Shown here piece by piece: positions 53,951 through 62,702 of a stretch of 64,000 nt of DNA. The notes below the pieces were generated by a model, which ran no database searches, was not told the DNA's origin, and saw nothing but the letters and a program-made list of their open reading frames with translations. The DNA lies in NCBI GenBank assembly GCA_030145205.1, contig JAQYVZ010000015.1:1-64000 (forward strand), read 5' to 3'. The first letter of the stretch is position 1; each line of letters begins with the position of its first letter. Origin of the DNA: Desulfuromonadales bacterium. GTDB taxonomy: Bacteria; Desulfobacterota; Desulfuromonadia; Desulfuromonadales; BM103. A program made the translations under genes and the position numbers.

Positions 53951-54684
53951 CCAATCCTGTCACGGATGAGTTGACCCTGCTCCAGGGGGATTGCGTCGAA
54001 CTGCTGCGCCAGGTGCCGGATGCGTCCGTGGACCTGCTGCTCACGGATCCGCCCTACAACCTGAGCCCTTATTCGACCGGCAACATGCGGTTCAAGTGGC
54101 GGGCCGATATCAACAACGACTTGGCGGAGTGGGATCAGCATTTCGATCCGGGTGATATTCAGGACGAGTTTTTGCGGGTGCTCAAACCGACCGGCAACCT
54201 GTTTGCGTTTTGCTCTTACAACCTGCTGGGGCGCTGGCATGAGATCTTTGATCCACTGTTCGACACCTTCCAGTTTTTTGTCTGGCACAAAACCAACCCG
54301 GTGCCGAAGATCCGGAAGCAGGGTTTTCTGAACAGCTGCGAGCTGATTGTCTGCATGTGGAACAAACAGCACACCTGGAACTTTGGCCGGCAGAACGAAA
54401 TGCATAACTTCTTTGAAAGTTCGATCTGCATGTCACCGGAACGCCTGAAGGAGCCGAAGCACCCGACCCAGAAACCGGTCGGCTTACTCAAGCACCTGAT
54501 CGGCATCGCCAGCAACCCGGGAGATGTCGTGCTCGACCCCTTCATGGGCGTCGGCTCAACCGGTGTTGCCGCCCACGCCCTGGGTCGCAGGTTCATCGGT
54601 ATGGAACTGAACGAAGAGTACTTTGATGCGGCGGGCCAGCGCATCCGGAAAGCACAATCGGAAGCAACGACGGCCACCGCCTGA
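53947..54684 (+). CDS. Beta-class site-specific DNA methyltransferase (adenine-N6 or cytosine-N4), solitary
   Basis: 245 residues. Catalytic motif DPPYNL at 34-39 comes first and the SAM-binding motif VVLDPFMGVGSTG near 194-206 last, the beta-class order (PF01555). KPTGNLFAFCSYNLLGRW, VWHKTNPVPKIR and HPTQKPVGLLKHLI are typical. DPPY is found in m6A and some m4C enzymes, so the base is not certain. It begins with GTG 53947 and overlaps the argD stop by 4 nt. No restriction endonuclease or specificity gene is nearby, so it is an orphan. argF follows 27 nt later. The recognition sequence cannot be read from the protein. Confidence 0.92.
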   Translation: MTNPVTDELTLLQGDCVELLRQVPDASVDLLLTDPPYNLSPYSTGNMRFKWRADINNDLAEWDQHFDPGDIQDEFLRVLKPTGNLFAFCSYNLLGRWHEIFDPLFDTFQFFVWHKTNPVPKIRKQGFLNSCELIVCMWNKQHTWNFGRQNEMHNFFESSICMSPERLKEPKHPTQKPVGLLKHLIGIASNPGDVVLDPFMGVGSTGVAAHALGRRFIGMELNEEYFDAAGQRIRKAQSEATTATA

Positions 54685-54711
54685 AACCGTTGACATTCTG
54701 GAGGAAGACGG

Positions 54712-55620
54712 ATGAACAAGGATTTCTTGAGCCTCAATGACTGGTCACGTGAAGATCTTGACGCGATCTTCGCTCTCACACAGCAGCTGAAGCAGCAGCA
54801 AAAGCAGGGAGAGCCTCACCCGGTTCTGGCCGGCAAAACTCTCGGCATGCTGTTTGAGAAAAGCTCGACCCGGACCCGGGTCTCCTTTGAGGTCGGCATG
54901 TTCCAGCTGGGCGGGCACGCCCTGTTCCTCTCCTCTGGCACGACCCAGATGGGCCGCGGCGAACCGATTCAGGACACCGGCCGGGTGATGTCACGCTACG
55001 TCGATGGCATTATGATCCGGACCTTCTCCCAGGAGCTGGTTGAGGATCTGGCCCGCTACAGCAGCATCCCGGTGATCAACGGCCTGACCGACATGTATCA
55101 CCCCTGCCAGTTGATGGCCGACCTGTTCACCGTCATCGAGCACAAGGGCTCTTACGAAAACCAGGTCTTCTGCTGGATCGGCGACGGCAACAACATGGCA
55201 AACAGCTGGATCAACGCTGCCGCCGTGTTCGGCTTCGAACTGCGCATCGCCACACCGGACGGCTACACCCCGGACGAAGGGGTCAAGCAACGCGCCAAGG
55301 ACGCCGGCGCCAAGATTCTCTATACTAACGACCCGTTTGAAGCCGCCAAGGGCACGACGGTTCTCAACACCGACGTCTGGGCCAGCATGGGACAGGAAGA
55401 AGAACAGGAGTTGCGCAAGCGGGCCTTTGAAGGGTTCCAGATCAACCGCGAGATCGTCGCCGCCGCTGACGCTGAGTGCATCGTCTTGCACTGTCTGCCG
55501 GCCCATCGTGACGAAGAGATTACCGACGAAGTGATCGAAGGACCGCACTCGGTGATTTTCGACGAAGCAGAAAACCGGCTGCACGTTCAGAAAGCGATCA
55601 TGGCCACCTTGATGAAGTAG
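54712..55620 (+). CDS. argF: Ornithine carbamoyltransferase
   Basis: 302 residues. Carbamoyl phosphate site FEKSSTRTRVSFEVGM near 45-60, SSGTTQMGRGEPIQDT, the DGIMIRTF and NGLTDMYHPCQLMADLFT segments, the ornithine loop NTDVWASMGQEEE, and the catalytic HCLPAHRDEEITDEVIEG. A GGAGGAAGACGG region precedes the ATG. It lies between the DNA methyltransferase and a zinc-ribbon/RDD gene. Confidence 0.97.
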   Translation: MNKDFLSLNDWSREDLDAIFALTQQLKQQQKQGEPHPVLAGKTLGMLFEKSSTRTRVSFEVGMFQLGGHALFLSSGTTQMGRGEPIQDTGRVMSRYVDGIMIRTFSQELVEDLARYSSIPVINGLTDMYHPCQLMADLFTVIEHKGSYENQVFCWIGDGNNMANSWINAAAVFGFELRIATPDGYTPDEGVKQRAKDAGAKILYTNDPFEAAKGTTVLNTDVWASMGQEEEQELRKRAFEGFQINREIVAAADAECIVLHCLPAHRDEEITDEVIEGPHSVIFDEAENRLHVQKAIMATLMK

Positions 55621-55670
55621 CGCCGCAGCGTAATCAACCAGAACAGAGTTGACGCATGACGGGGATTTCC

Positions 55671-56465
55671 ATGGATGTAACCTGCCCACATTGTAATTTT
55701 TCGAAATCGGTTGACCCGGCCAAGGTCCCCGACCGGCCGGTCAAGGTCACCTGCCCGCAGTGCAAGCAGGCGTTCAGCTTCGAGAAATCACAGATCGCCC
55801 CGGCCGAACCGGCAGCACCTGCACCGGAGACCGTGCCTGCGCCAGAAAAACAAATGACCTGCCCCGCTTGCGGCCTGGCGCAGCCGGCGGGTGCGTCCTG
55901 CCAGGGCTGCGGTGTCGTTTATGCGAAATGGGATGCCCGTCAGCAGGCGGCAAGCCAGGCAAGTGCTGCAGACACATCCGGGTCCGAGCTTCCCCTGGCC
56001 ACGCTCAGACAGGAGCTGCAAGGGTCATCGTTAACGGACCAACCGAAAGCGGGTTTCTGGATCCGTTTCGTCGGCTACGCCATCGACGGTGCAATCGTCG
56101 GGGTCGTACAAATGCTGCTTGGCGTCTTGCTCGGTTTCATCCTGGGCGCCCTGGGTGGCATGTCGGACGAAGGGCAAGTCGCCATCTCCGTGGTCTCGGG
56201 ATTGCTCAGCATCGCCATCAGCCTGAGCTATGCCGTGTTTTTCATCGGCTACTGCGGCCAGACACCCGGCAAAATGGTCGTGCGGATCAAGGTGATCCGT
56301 ACCGACGGTGCAGAGTTGAGCTACGGACGCGCTTTCTTGAGAGAGGTTGTCGGCAAGTTTCTGTCCGGCATCCTGCTCTGCATCGGCTACCTGATGGTCG
56401 CCTTCGATTCCCAAAAGCAGGGTCTGCATGATAAAATTGCCGACACTTATGTCATAAAACTTTAA
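55671..56465 (+). CDS. Zinc-ribbon and RDD-domain membrane protein
   Basis: 264 residues from ATG 55671 (GGGGA 5 nt upstream; another ATG is five codons earlier). The first zinc ribbon reads VTCPHCNFSKSVDPAKVPDRPVKVTCPQC with CPHC and CPQC pairs. A Pro/Ala linker leads to a second ribbon, MTCPACGLAQPAGASCQGCGVVYAKW. From about residue 130 comes an RDD domain: KAGFWIRFVGYAIDGAIVGVV, two or more helices, then YCGQTPGKMVVRIKVIRTDG and FDSQKQGLHDKIADTYVI. Function unknown. Its place between argF and argG may be incidental. Confidence 0.85.
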   Translation: MDVTCPHCNFSKSVDPAKVPDRPVKVTCPQCKQAFSFEKSQIAPAEPAAPAPETVPAPEKQMTCPACGLAQPAGASCQGCGVVYAKWDARQQAASQASAADTSGSELPLATLRQELQGSSLTDQPKAGFWIRFVGYAIDGAIVGVVQMLLGVLLGFILGALGGMSDEGQVAISVVSGLLSIAISLSYAVFFIGYCGQTPGKMVVRIKVIRTDGAELSYGRAFLREVVGKFLSGILLCIGYLMVAFDSQKQGLHDKIADTYVIKL

Positions 56466-56470
56466 AACCA

Positions 56471-56540
56471 GGAACAAGGCCTCAGGTTCAAGGTTCAAGG
56501 TTTTCCTTGTCCCCTGAACCTTGCTCTTTGGACCTGAATT
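56471..56540. repeat. AAGGTTCAAGG-type intergenic repeat before argG
   Basis: Iterated words (CAGGTTCAAGGTTCAAGG, then the complementary CCCCTGAACCTTG and GGACCTGAA) fill the gap between the RDD gene and the argG ribosome site and can fold back on themselves. A relative lies on the other side of argG at 57782-57850. Confidence 0.6.
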
Positions 56541-56558
56541 TGTGAAGGAGAATACAAA

Positions 56559-57779
56559 ATGAGCAAACATGGACAAATCAAAAAAGCTGTTCTCGCCTAC
56601 TCGGGTGGCTTGGATACCTCGATCATTCTCAAGTGGCTGGTTGAAGAATACGGCTGCGAAGTGGTCGCCTACTCGGCCGACCTCGGCCAGGGGGAAGAGC
56701 TGGACGGCATTCCAGCCAAGGCCAAGGCGACCGGCGCCAGCAGCTGTCACATCATGGATCTGCGGGAAGAATTCGCCCGCGATTTCATCTTCCCAATGTT
56801 CCGCGCCAACGCCATCTACGAAGGCCGCTACTTCCTCGGCACCTCCATCGCCCGGCCGCTGATCGCCAAGGCACAGATGGAGATCGCCGCCAAGGAAGGC
56901 GCAGATGCCGTTTCCCACGGCGCCACCGGCAAAGGCAACGACCAGGTTCGCTTCGAGATCGCCTACTACCACTTCGACCCGGCGGTCAAGGTGATCGCGC
57001 CCTGGCGCGAGTGGGACATGAACAGCCGTACCGCGCTGGAAGCCTACGCCAAGAAGCACGGCATCCCGGTACCGACCAGCAAGAAGTTCCCCTGGAGCTC
57101 CGACCGCAACCTGCTGCACATCTCCTTCGAAGGGGATGTCCTCGAGGATCCCTGGGCCGAAGCCCCGGAAGAGATGTACGTACTGACTGTCAAGCCGGAG
57201 GATGCTCCGGATCAGGCGGAATTTGTCGAGATCGAGTTCGAAAAAGGGGATGCTGTCGCCATCAACGGCGAGCGCCTCTCGCCGTACAACCTGATGGTCA
57301 AGCTCAACGAGCTCGGCGGCAAGCACGGCATCGGCCGGGTCGACCTGATGGAAAACCGCTACGTCGGCATGAAGAGCCGTGGCGTCTATGAAACTCCCGG
57401 TGGCACCATCCTCGAAGAGGCCCATCGCGCCGTCGAGTCGATCACCATGGACCGTGAAGTGATGCACCTGCGCGACTCGCTGGTGCCGCGCTATGCCGAG
57501 ATGATCTACAACGGCTACTGGTTCGCCCCGGAGCGTCTTGCCCTGCAGGCGCTGATCGACAACACTCAGCAGACCGTCAACGGCAAGGCCCGCATCAAGC
57601 TTTACAAGGGGCACTGCCGGGTGGTCGGTCGCGATTCGACCACCGACAGCCTGTTCAACGTCGACTTTGCCACTTTCGAGGCGGACGAAGTCTACAACCA
57701 GGCCGACGCCGAGGGCTTCATCAAGCTGAACGCCTTGCGTCTACGCATCGCTGCCATGCAACAGCAGGCAAAAAAATAG
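56559..57779 (+). CDS. argG: Argininosuccinate synthase
   Basis: 406 residues of the shorter (type I) family. The N-type ATP pyrophosphatase loop [10 protein letters not shown] is near residue 12. It continues with [77 protein letters not shown] and [35 protein letters not shown] precedes the ATG. It is flanked on both sides by AAGGTTCAAGG-type repeats. Confidence 0.97.
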   Translation: MSKHGQIKKAVLAYSGGLDTSIILKWLVEEYGCEVVAYSADLGQGEELDGIPAKAKATGASSCHIMDLREEFARDFIFPMFRANAIYEGRYFLGTSIARPLIAKAQMEIAAKEGADAVSHGATGKGNDQVRFEIAYYHFDPAVKVIAPWREWDMNSRTALEAYAKKHGIPVPTSKKFPWSSDRNLLHISFEGDVLEDPWAEAPEEMYVLTVKPEDAPDQAEFVEIEFEKGDAVAINGERLSPYNLMVKLNELGGKHGIGRVDLMENRYVGMKSRGVYETPGGTILEEAHRAVESITMDREVMHLRDSLVPRYAEMIYNGYWFAPERLALQALIDNTQQTVNGKARIKLYKGHCRVVGRDSTTDSLFNVDFATFEADEVYNQADAEGFIKLNALRLRIAAMQQQAKK

Positions 57780-57781
57780 CA

Positions 57782-57850
57782 GCAAGGACAAAGGCACAAG
57801 GTTCAAGGCTGGGGCTTTCACCTTAAACCTTGGACCTGACACCTTGGACC
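57782..57850. repeat. AAGGTTCAAGG-type intergenic repeat after argG
   Basis: AAGGACAAAGGCACAAGG, TTCAAGG, and then the complementary CCTTAAACCTTGG and ACACCTTGGACC, lying between the argG stop and the Nudix gene start. Similar in words, not identical, to 56471-56540. Confidence 0.6.
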
Positions 57851-57854
57851 TCTT

Positions 57855-58343
57855 ATGGACTTTAAGAAGCAACACATCAAGACCTCGGTGGTCGCCTGCA
57901 TCATCGACGACCAGAAACGTGTGCTGCTGACCCAGCGGAACATCGAGCCCTTCTGCGATCAATGGGTGATGCCCGGTGGCAAGATCGACCATGGCGAATC
58001 GATTCTGGAAGCGCTACATCGCGAGGTTCGGGAGGAAGTCGGCCTGAAGATCGGCATCGACCGCCTGATCGACGTTTACGAACATGTCGGCGTGGGCGCA
58101 GCGAACGATCACTACGTCATCCTCTACTACCAGGCCCACCCGCACTCGGAGACATTGACACTCAACCCGGGCGAAGTGTCCCGGGCACAATGGGTCCAGG
58201 TTGCGCAGTTCAACCAGTTCGACATGACCCCTGGAACCCGCCATATTCTGGCACAGGTCTTTCCGGGGAGCCTGATCGATCCGGGTGTCCCGGACGATGA
58301 ACTGGCCAGCATCACCCAGTGTCCGATCCTGAGTGATGAGTAG
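57855..58343 (+). CDS. Nudix hydrolase
   Basis: 162 residues. The Nudix box runs from residue 42: GKIDHGE, then 7 residues, then REVREEVGL, matching GX5EX7REUXEEXGU. The start TSVVACIIDDQKRVLLTQRN resembles MutT/ADP-ribose-type enzymes. The substrate cannot be told from sequence. The ribosome site is weak because the repeat supplies the upstream bases. Its position between argG and argH puts it in the arginine transcript, but no pathway link is known. Confidence 0.9.
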   Translation: MDFKKQHIKTSVVACIIDDQKRVLLTQRNIEPFCDQWVMPGGKIDHGESILEALHREVREEVGLKIGIDRLIDVYEHVGVGAANDHYVILYYQAHPHSETLTLNPGEVSRAQWVQVAQFNQFDMTPGTRHILAQVFPGSLIDPGVPDDELASITQCPILSDE

Positions 58344-58430
58344 GGGACTGTCCCGGCTTCCCACGGGGCTGTCCCCGACTTAGAAACAACGATTTAACTG
58401 ACAGCTGACAACTGACAACTGACAACTAAC
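58343..58430. repeat. Two stacked intergenic repeat types before argH
   Basis: First GGGGACTGTCCC (58343-58354) and GGGGCTGTCCCC (58365-58376), two short palindromes. Then a tandem of CTGACAA/CTGACAG words (58398-58429, four near-copies of a 7- to 8-nt unit). Both types are common at gene borders in many genomes; the first resembles REP-like sequences. Confidence 0.6.
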
Positions 58431-58448
58431 TCCAACAGGAGTTCAAGT

Positions 58449-59828
58449 ATGAGCGAAAAACTTTGGGCCGGACGTTTCACCCAGCCGACCGACGCCTTCG
58501 TCGAGGAATTCACCGCGTCGATTCAATTCGATCAGCGCCTTTACCGCTACGATATCCAGGGTTCGACCGTACATGCCCGCATGCTGGCCCGCCAGGGGAT
58601 TATCGCCGAAGCGGAAATGAACGTGATTGTTGATGGTCTGACGGCAATCCTTGAGGAGATCGAACAGGGCAAGTTCGAGTTCTCCATCAGCCGGGAAGAC
58701 ATCCACATGAATGTCGAAGCCCGGCTGATTGAGCTGATCGGCCCGGTCGGCGGCAAACTGCACACCGCCCGTTCCCGCAATGATCAGGTTGCCCTCGACA
58801 TTCGCCTCTACCTGCGTGACGAGCTGGATGCCATCCAGACCGCCCTGAAAGCGCTGCAGAGCGCCTTGCTCGACCAGGCCGAAGGCAATCTCGATGTCAT
58901 CATGCCCGGCTTCACCCATCTGCAGACGGCACAGCCGGTTCTCTACGCACATCATCTGCTCGCCTATTTCGAAATGTTTACCCGCGACACCGAGCGCCTG
59001 CAGGATCTGCGCAAACGGGTCAACCGTATGCCGCTCGGCGCCGGCGCCCTGGCGGGAACCACCTTCCCGATCGACCGCGAATGGGTCGCTGACCAACTCG
59101 GCTTTGACGGGGTGACCCACAACAGCCTCGACTCGGTCTCCGATCGTGACTTCGCCATCGAGTTCTGTTCTGCCGCCAGCCTGATGATGATGCACCTGTC
59201 ACGGCTCTCTGAAGAGCTGATTCTCTGGTCGAGCGCCGACTTCGACTTCATTGAGCTCTCCGATGCCTTCTGCACCGGCAGCTCAATCATGCCGCAGAAG
59301 AAGAACCCGGACGTTCCAGAACTGGTCCGGGGGAAAACCGGCCGGGTCTACGGCAACCTGATCAGCCTGTTGACCTTGATGAAGTCCCTGCCACTGGCCT
59401 ACAACAAGGACATGCAGGAGGACAAGGAGCCGCTGTTCGACACCATCGACACCATCCGCGGCAGCCTGAAGGTGTTCGCCGAGATGATCGCCGAGATGCA
59501 GGTCAAGGCAGACCGGATGCGCCTCGCGGCCGGCCGGGGGTTCTCCACGGCGACCGACGTCGCCGATTACCTGGTGCGCCAGGGCATGCCGTTCCGCCAG
59601 GCTCATGAAGTGGTCGGCAAAACGGTGCGCTACTGTGTCGAGAATGACAAGGACATCCCCGAGTTGACCCTGGAGGAGTGGCAGCAGTTTTCCGGGCAAA
59701 TCGACGCGGATATCGCTGATTTCGTCACGCTCGACGCCTCCGTCAACGCCCGCACGGCGACCGGTGGAACCGCCCACAGCTCTGTCGAAAAAGAGATTGC
59801 CCGCGCCCGCCAGAAACTGGCCCGCTAA
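58449..59828 (+). CDS. argH: Argininosuccinate lyase
   Basis: 459 residues. [21 protein letters not shown] at the start, [59 protein letters not shown], and the flexible signature loop [23 protein letters not shown] near 280-302 carrying the catalytic serine. ACAGGAGTTCAAG supplies the ribosome site. The last arginine gene of the run; the following gene encodes a lipoprotein. Confidence 0.97.
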   Translation: MSEKLWAGRFTQPTDAFVEEFTASIQFDQRLYRYDIQGSTVHARMLARQGIIAEAEMNVIVDGLTAILEEIEQGKFEFSISREDIHMNVEARLIELIGPVGGKLHTARSRNDQVALDIRLYLRDELDAIQTALKALQSALLDQAEGNLDVIMPGFTHLQTAQPVLYAHHLLAYFEMFTRDTERLQDLRKRVNRMPLGAGALAGTTFPIDREWVADQLGFDGVTHNSLDSVSDRDFAIEFCSAASLMMMHLSRLSEELILWSSADFDFIELSDAFCTGSSIMPQKKNPDVPELVRGKTGRVYGNLISLLTLMKSLPLAYNKDMQEDKEPLFDTIDTIRGSLKVFAEMIAEMQVKADRMRLAAGRGFSTATDVADYLVRQGMPFRQAHEVVGKTVRYCVENDKDIPELTLEEWQQFSGQIDADIADFVTLDASVNARTATGGTAHSSVEKEIARARQKLAR

Positions 59829-59851
59829 CCCTGAAAACCACGGAATAGACC

Positions 59852-60631
59852 ATGAGCGTTTTTACTCCCCGCGCCGTCTCTCTCGCAATGACAGCTTTGC
59901 TGCTTCTGCTGGTCCTGGCCGGCTGCGGCAAAAAGGGTCCGGTCCAGCCTCTGTACGCAGTCCCTCCGGAGGCGCCTCGCAACCTGCAGGTCCATCAACA
60001 GGGCGACAGTTTCCTGCTCTCCTGGCAAGCGCCTGCCCGCAACCAGGATGGCACGCCGGCCGAGGACCTCGGTAGCTTTCAGATTTTTCGCAGCAGTTTC
60101 GACGCGTCAGATGGCTGCCCGACCTGTCGGGAACCGCAGGAACTGGTCGCCAACGTGGCCTTGGGAAATCCGGAAGCCGTCCAGCAGGTCAAGCATCGTT
60201 TCTTCTGGCGTGATCGTCAGCTTGCCATCGGCAGTGGCTACGCCTACCGGGTTGTCGCTCTGACGCACGGTAAACGGACAGGGGAGGCCGCACTGGTCCA
60301 TCAGGTCTGCCAAGCACCCCCCCCGGCTCCGCTCCAGTTGCAGGCTGATCTTCAGCAGAACGTGATCGTGTTAAGCTGGCAGCCGACGGCCGCCCTTCCT
60401 GAAGGATCGAAACCGGCAGGCTACAATCTCTACCGGCGACTCACTGACGGACCGGCCCCGCTGGTTCCGGTCAACGCAAAACCGCTTAAGAAGGCCACAC
60501 TTGCCGATCGTTCCCTCGAACCCGGCCGGCGCTACGAATACCGCGTCAGCGCTCTGGCCCGCATCGAAAAAGCGTTACTGGAGAGTCCTCTGTCAGAAGC
60601 AATTCAGGTGACTTTGCCGGCAGATCAATAG
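59852..60631 (+). CDS. Fibronectin type III lipoprotein with LptM-like N-terminus
   Basis: 259 residues. The signal sequence ends in lipobox VLAGC (C25), followed by GKKGPVQPL, the same motif that starts LptM/YifL lipoproteins found next to lysA or dapF in many Proteobacteria. Unlike LptM (about 60-70 residues) it continues with two FN3-like domains: about 45-150 (APRNLQVHQQGDSFLLSWQAP, YAYRVVALT) and about 155-255 (APLQLQADLQQNVIVLSWQP, GYNLYRRL, YEYRVSALA). CPTC near residue 88 could form a disulfide. It lies between argH and dapA. Likely envelope-located; function unknown. Confidence 0.82.
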   Translation: MSVFTPRAVSLAMTALLLLLVLAGCGKKGPVQPLYAVPPEAPRNLQVHQQGDSFLLSWQAPARNQDGTPAEDLGSFQIFRSSFDASDGCPTCREPQELVANVALGNPEAVQQVKHRFFWRDRQLAIGSGYAYRVVALTHGKRTGEAALVHQVCQAPPPAPLQLQADLQQNVIVLSWQPTAALPEGSKPAGYNLYRRLTDGPAPLVPVNAKPLKKATLADRSLEPGRRYEYRVSALARIEKALLESPLSEAIQVTLPADQ

Positions 60632-60760
60632 CAGGATAAATCCGGGGTTTACATCAAACGATTGCTGTGCTAGGTAAGAAGTTTTCCCCGTACCAGAATG
60701 AATTGGGCGGCCGGCCCGCATGTCCGGTCACATTGCAGGTTCTTTCGGAAGGAGTACCCC

Positions 60761-61636
60761 ATGTTCAGCGGTTCCATGGTGGCGATTGTCACCCCCTTCG
60801 ACAGTCAAGGCGCATTTGCTGAAGACACGTATCGTCAACTGATTGAGTTCCAGATCGAAAATGGGACAGATGTCATCGTTCCCTGCGGCACCACCGGGGA
60901 ATCGGCAACGCTTGATTTTGACGAGCATGAATATGTCATCAAGGTCTGTATTGACCAGGTTAATAAACGCGTTCCGGTGATCGCCGGAACCGGAGCGAAC
61001 AACACGGCCGAAGCGATTCACCTGTCAAAGAACGCCAAGGCGATGGGCGCGGACGGCCTGCTGCTGGTCTGTCCCTATTACAACAAGCCCTCTCAGGAAG
61101 GCGTGTATCAGCACTACAAGAGCCTTTCCGAGGCGGTGGCTTTGCCGCAGGTGCTCTACAACGTACCGGGGCGTACCGGCACCAACATGACCGCCGACAC
61201 GACCGCGCGTCTGGCCGAGTTCGACAACATCGTCGCGATCAAGGAAGCCTCGGGCAGCCTGACCCAGGTCAGTGAGATTCTCGCCAAGGCGGGCGACAAA
61301 ATCGACGTGATTTCCGGCGACGACTTTCTGACTTTCCCGATGATGGCCTGCGGCGCCAAGGGGGTCATCTCCGTCTCCGCCAACGTCATCCCCGATCGTG
61401 TCAAGGCGATGGTCCAGGCGACCATGGACGGTGATTATACGACCGCACGCAAGTTGCACCTGGCCTTGCTCGAATTCCATACGGCGATGTTCATCGAGTC
61501 GAACCCGGTGCCGGTTAAAACCAGCCTGGCTCTGCTCGGCATGATCGAGGCCAAGGTGCGTTTACCGCTGGTCGACATGCAGCCGGCCACTCTGGAGAAG
61601 CTGCAGGAAATCCTGCGGAAGTATCAAGTCATTTAA
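60761..61636 (+). CDS. dapA: 4-hydroxy-tetrahydrodipicolinate synthase
   Basis: First committed step of lysine/DAP synthesis. 291 residues from ATG 60761 (GGAAGGAG upstream). SMVAIVTPFD, VPCGTTGESATLDFDEH, VIAGTGANNTAEAI, GADGLLLVCPYYNKPSQEGVYQHY, VLYNVPGRTGTNM with the catalytic tyrosine, IVAIKEASG with the Schiff-base lysine, SGDDFLTFPMMACGAKGVISVSANV, and the NPVPVK segment. Full length and canonical. It heads dapA-dapB-peptide-dapL. Confidence 0.97.
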   Translation: MFSGSMVAIVTPFDSQGAFAEDTYRQLIEFQIENGTDVIVPCGTTGESATLDFDEHEYVIKVCIDQVNKRVPVIAGTGANNTAEAIHLSKNAKAMGADGLLLVCPYYNKPSQEGVYQHYKSLSEAVALPQVLYNVPGRTGTNMTADTTARLAEFDNIVAIKEASGSLTQVSEILAKAGDKIDVISGDDFLTFPMMACGAKGVISVSANVIPDRVKAMVQATMDGDYTTARKLHLALLEFHTAMFIESNPVPVKTSLALLGMIEAKVRLPLVDMQPATLEKLQEILRKYQVI

Positions 61637-61684
61637 ACCGGCGTGGGCAGCCGCTGCCCGCCCTGTTCAGAGACGAGGTCAAGA

Positions 61685-62491
61685 ATGATCAAGGTAGCTG
61701 TAACCGGTGCCGCCGGACGAATGGGCCAGCGCATTATCAGCCTGGTAACAGAAGCGGAAGGGACAACCGTCAGCGGGGCGATCGAAAGCCCTCTGCATAA
61801 TGCCGTCGGCAATGACGCCGGACTCGGTGCCGGCTGCGGACTACTCAACGTCCCGATCAGCAGTGTCCTTGAAGAGGCTCTGACGCCCAGCGAAGTCCTG
61901 ATCGACTTCACCTGGCCTGAAGTGACCATGCAGAACCTCGCCGAATGCGTGCGTCTCGGCAAAAGCATGGTCGTTGGCACCACCGGGTTGAACTCCCAAC
62001 AACGCGCCGAGATCACCAAGGCCGCGGCACAGATTCCGATCGTATTTGCACCGAACATGAGCGTCGGGGTGAACGTCTGCTTCAAGTTGCTCAAAGATCT
62101 GGCCGCCACTCTCGGTGACGACTTCGACGTGGAAATCGTCGAACTGCATCACAACATGAAGAAAGACTCCCCCTCTGGCACCGCTGTGCACATGGGAGAG
62201 ATTGTGGCCGACGCCCTCGACCGCGATTACGGCGAAGTTGCCAACTACCATCGCGAAGGCATGTGCGGCGAGCGGACTCAGGAGGAGATCGGTATGCAGA
62301 CGATCCGCGGCGGCGACATCGTCGGCGAACACACCGTCTATTTCATCGGCATGGGAGAGCGCATCGAGCTCTCGCATCGCGCCATGAGCCGGGACATGTT
62401 CGCCCGCGGGGCGATCCGTGCAGCCAAGTGGTTGGACGGCAAGGAACCCGGTCTCTACGATATGCAAGATGTGCTCGGTCTGAGCGAATAA
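61685..62491 (+). CDS. dapB: 4-hydroxy-tetrahydrodipicolinate reductase
   Basis: 268 residues from ATG 61685. The dinucleotide-binding start IKVAVTGAAGRMGQRII is followed by IDFTWPEVTM, VVGTTGLNSQQ, APNMSVGVNVCFKLL, and the substrate site ELHHNMKKDSPSGTAVHMGEI. It ends with DMQDVLGL. GAGGTCAAGA gives the ribosome site. It lies 48 nt after dapA. A small lipoprotein gene follows. Confidence 0.97.
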   Translation: MIKVAVTGAAGRMGQRIISLVTEAEGTTVSGAIESPLHNAVGNDAGLGAGCGLLNVPISSVLEEALTPSEVLIDFTWPEVTMQNLAECVRLGKSMVVGTTGLNSQQRAEITKAAAQIPIVFAPNMSVGVNVCFKLLKDLAATLGDDFDVEIVELHHNMKKDSPSGTAVHMGEIVADALDRDYGEVANYHREGMCGERTQEEIGMQTIRGGDIVGEHTVYFIGMGERIELSHRAMSRDMFARGAIRAAKWLDGKEPGLYDMQDVLGLSE

Positions 62492-62539
62492 ACACCCTCA
62501 CACTGTAAATATGATCAGACTTGCTTAAGGAGAGGATCC

Positions 62540-62665
62540 ATGAAAAAAATCAGTATTTTTGTAATGATTATGCTACTTGCCTTGCTTGCCGGTTGCGAAA
62601 CCATGAGCGGTCTCGGCAAGGATGTCGAAAAAGCCGGCGAGTGGGTTCAGGAAAAAGCCGAATAA
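62540..62665 (+). CDS. Entericidin-like small lipoprotein (41 residues)
   Basis: ATG at 62540 with AAGGAGAGG just upstream. The translated peptide is MKKISIFVMIMLLALLAGCE, then TMSGLGKDVEKAGEWVQEKAE. It has a type II signal sequence with lipobox LLAGC and the G-L-G-K-D-V-E-K-A-G-E pattern of entericidin A/B. The mature part would be about 22 residues. Enterobacterial entericidins form a toxin/antidote lipoprotein pair tied to stationary phase; only one gene is seen here. It sits between dapB and dapL and is probably co-transcribed. Confidence 0.85.
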   Translation: MKKISIFVMIMLLALLAGCETMSGLGKDVEKAGEWVQEKAE

Positions 62666-62702
62666 CAATCATTAATAACCAACGAACGAGGTTAGAATAT
62701 CC

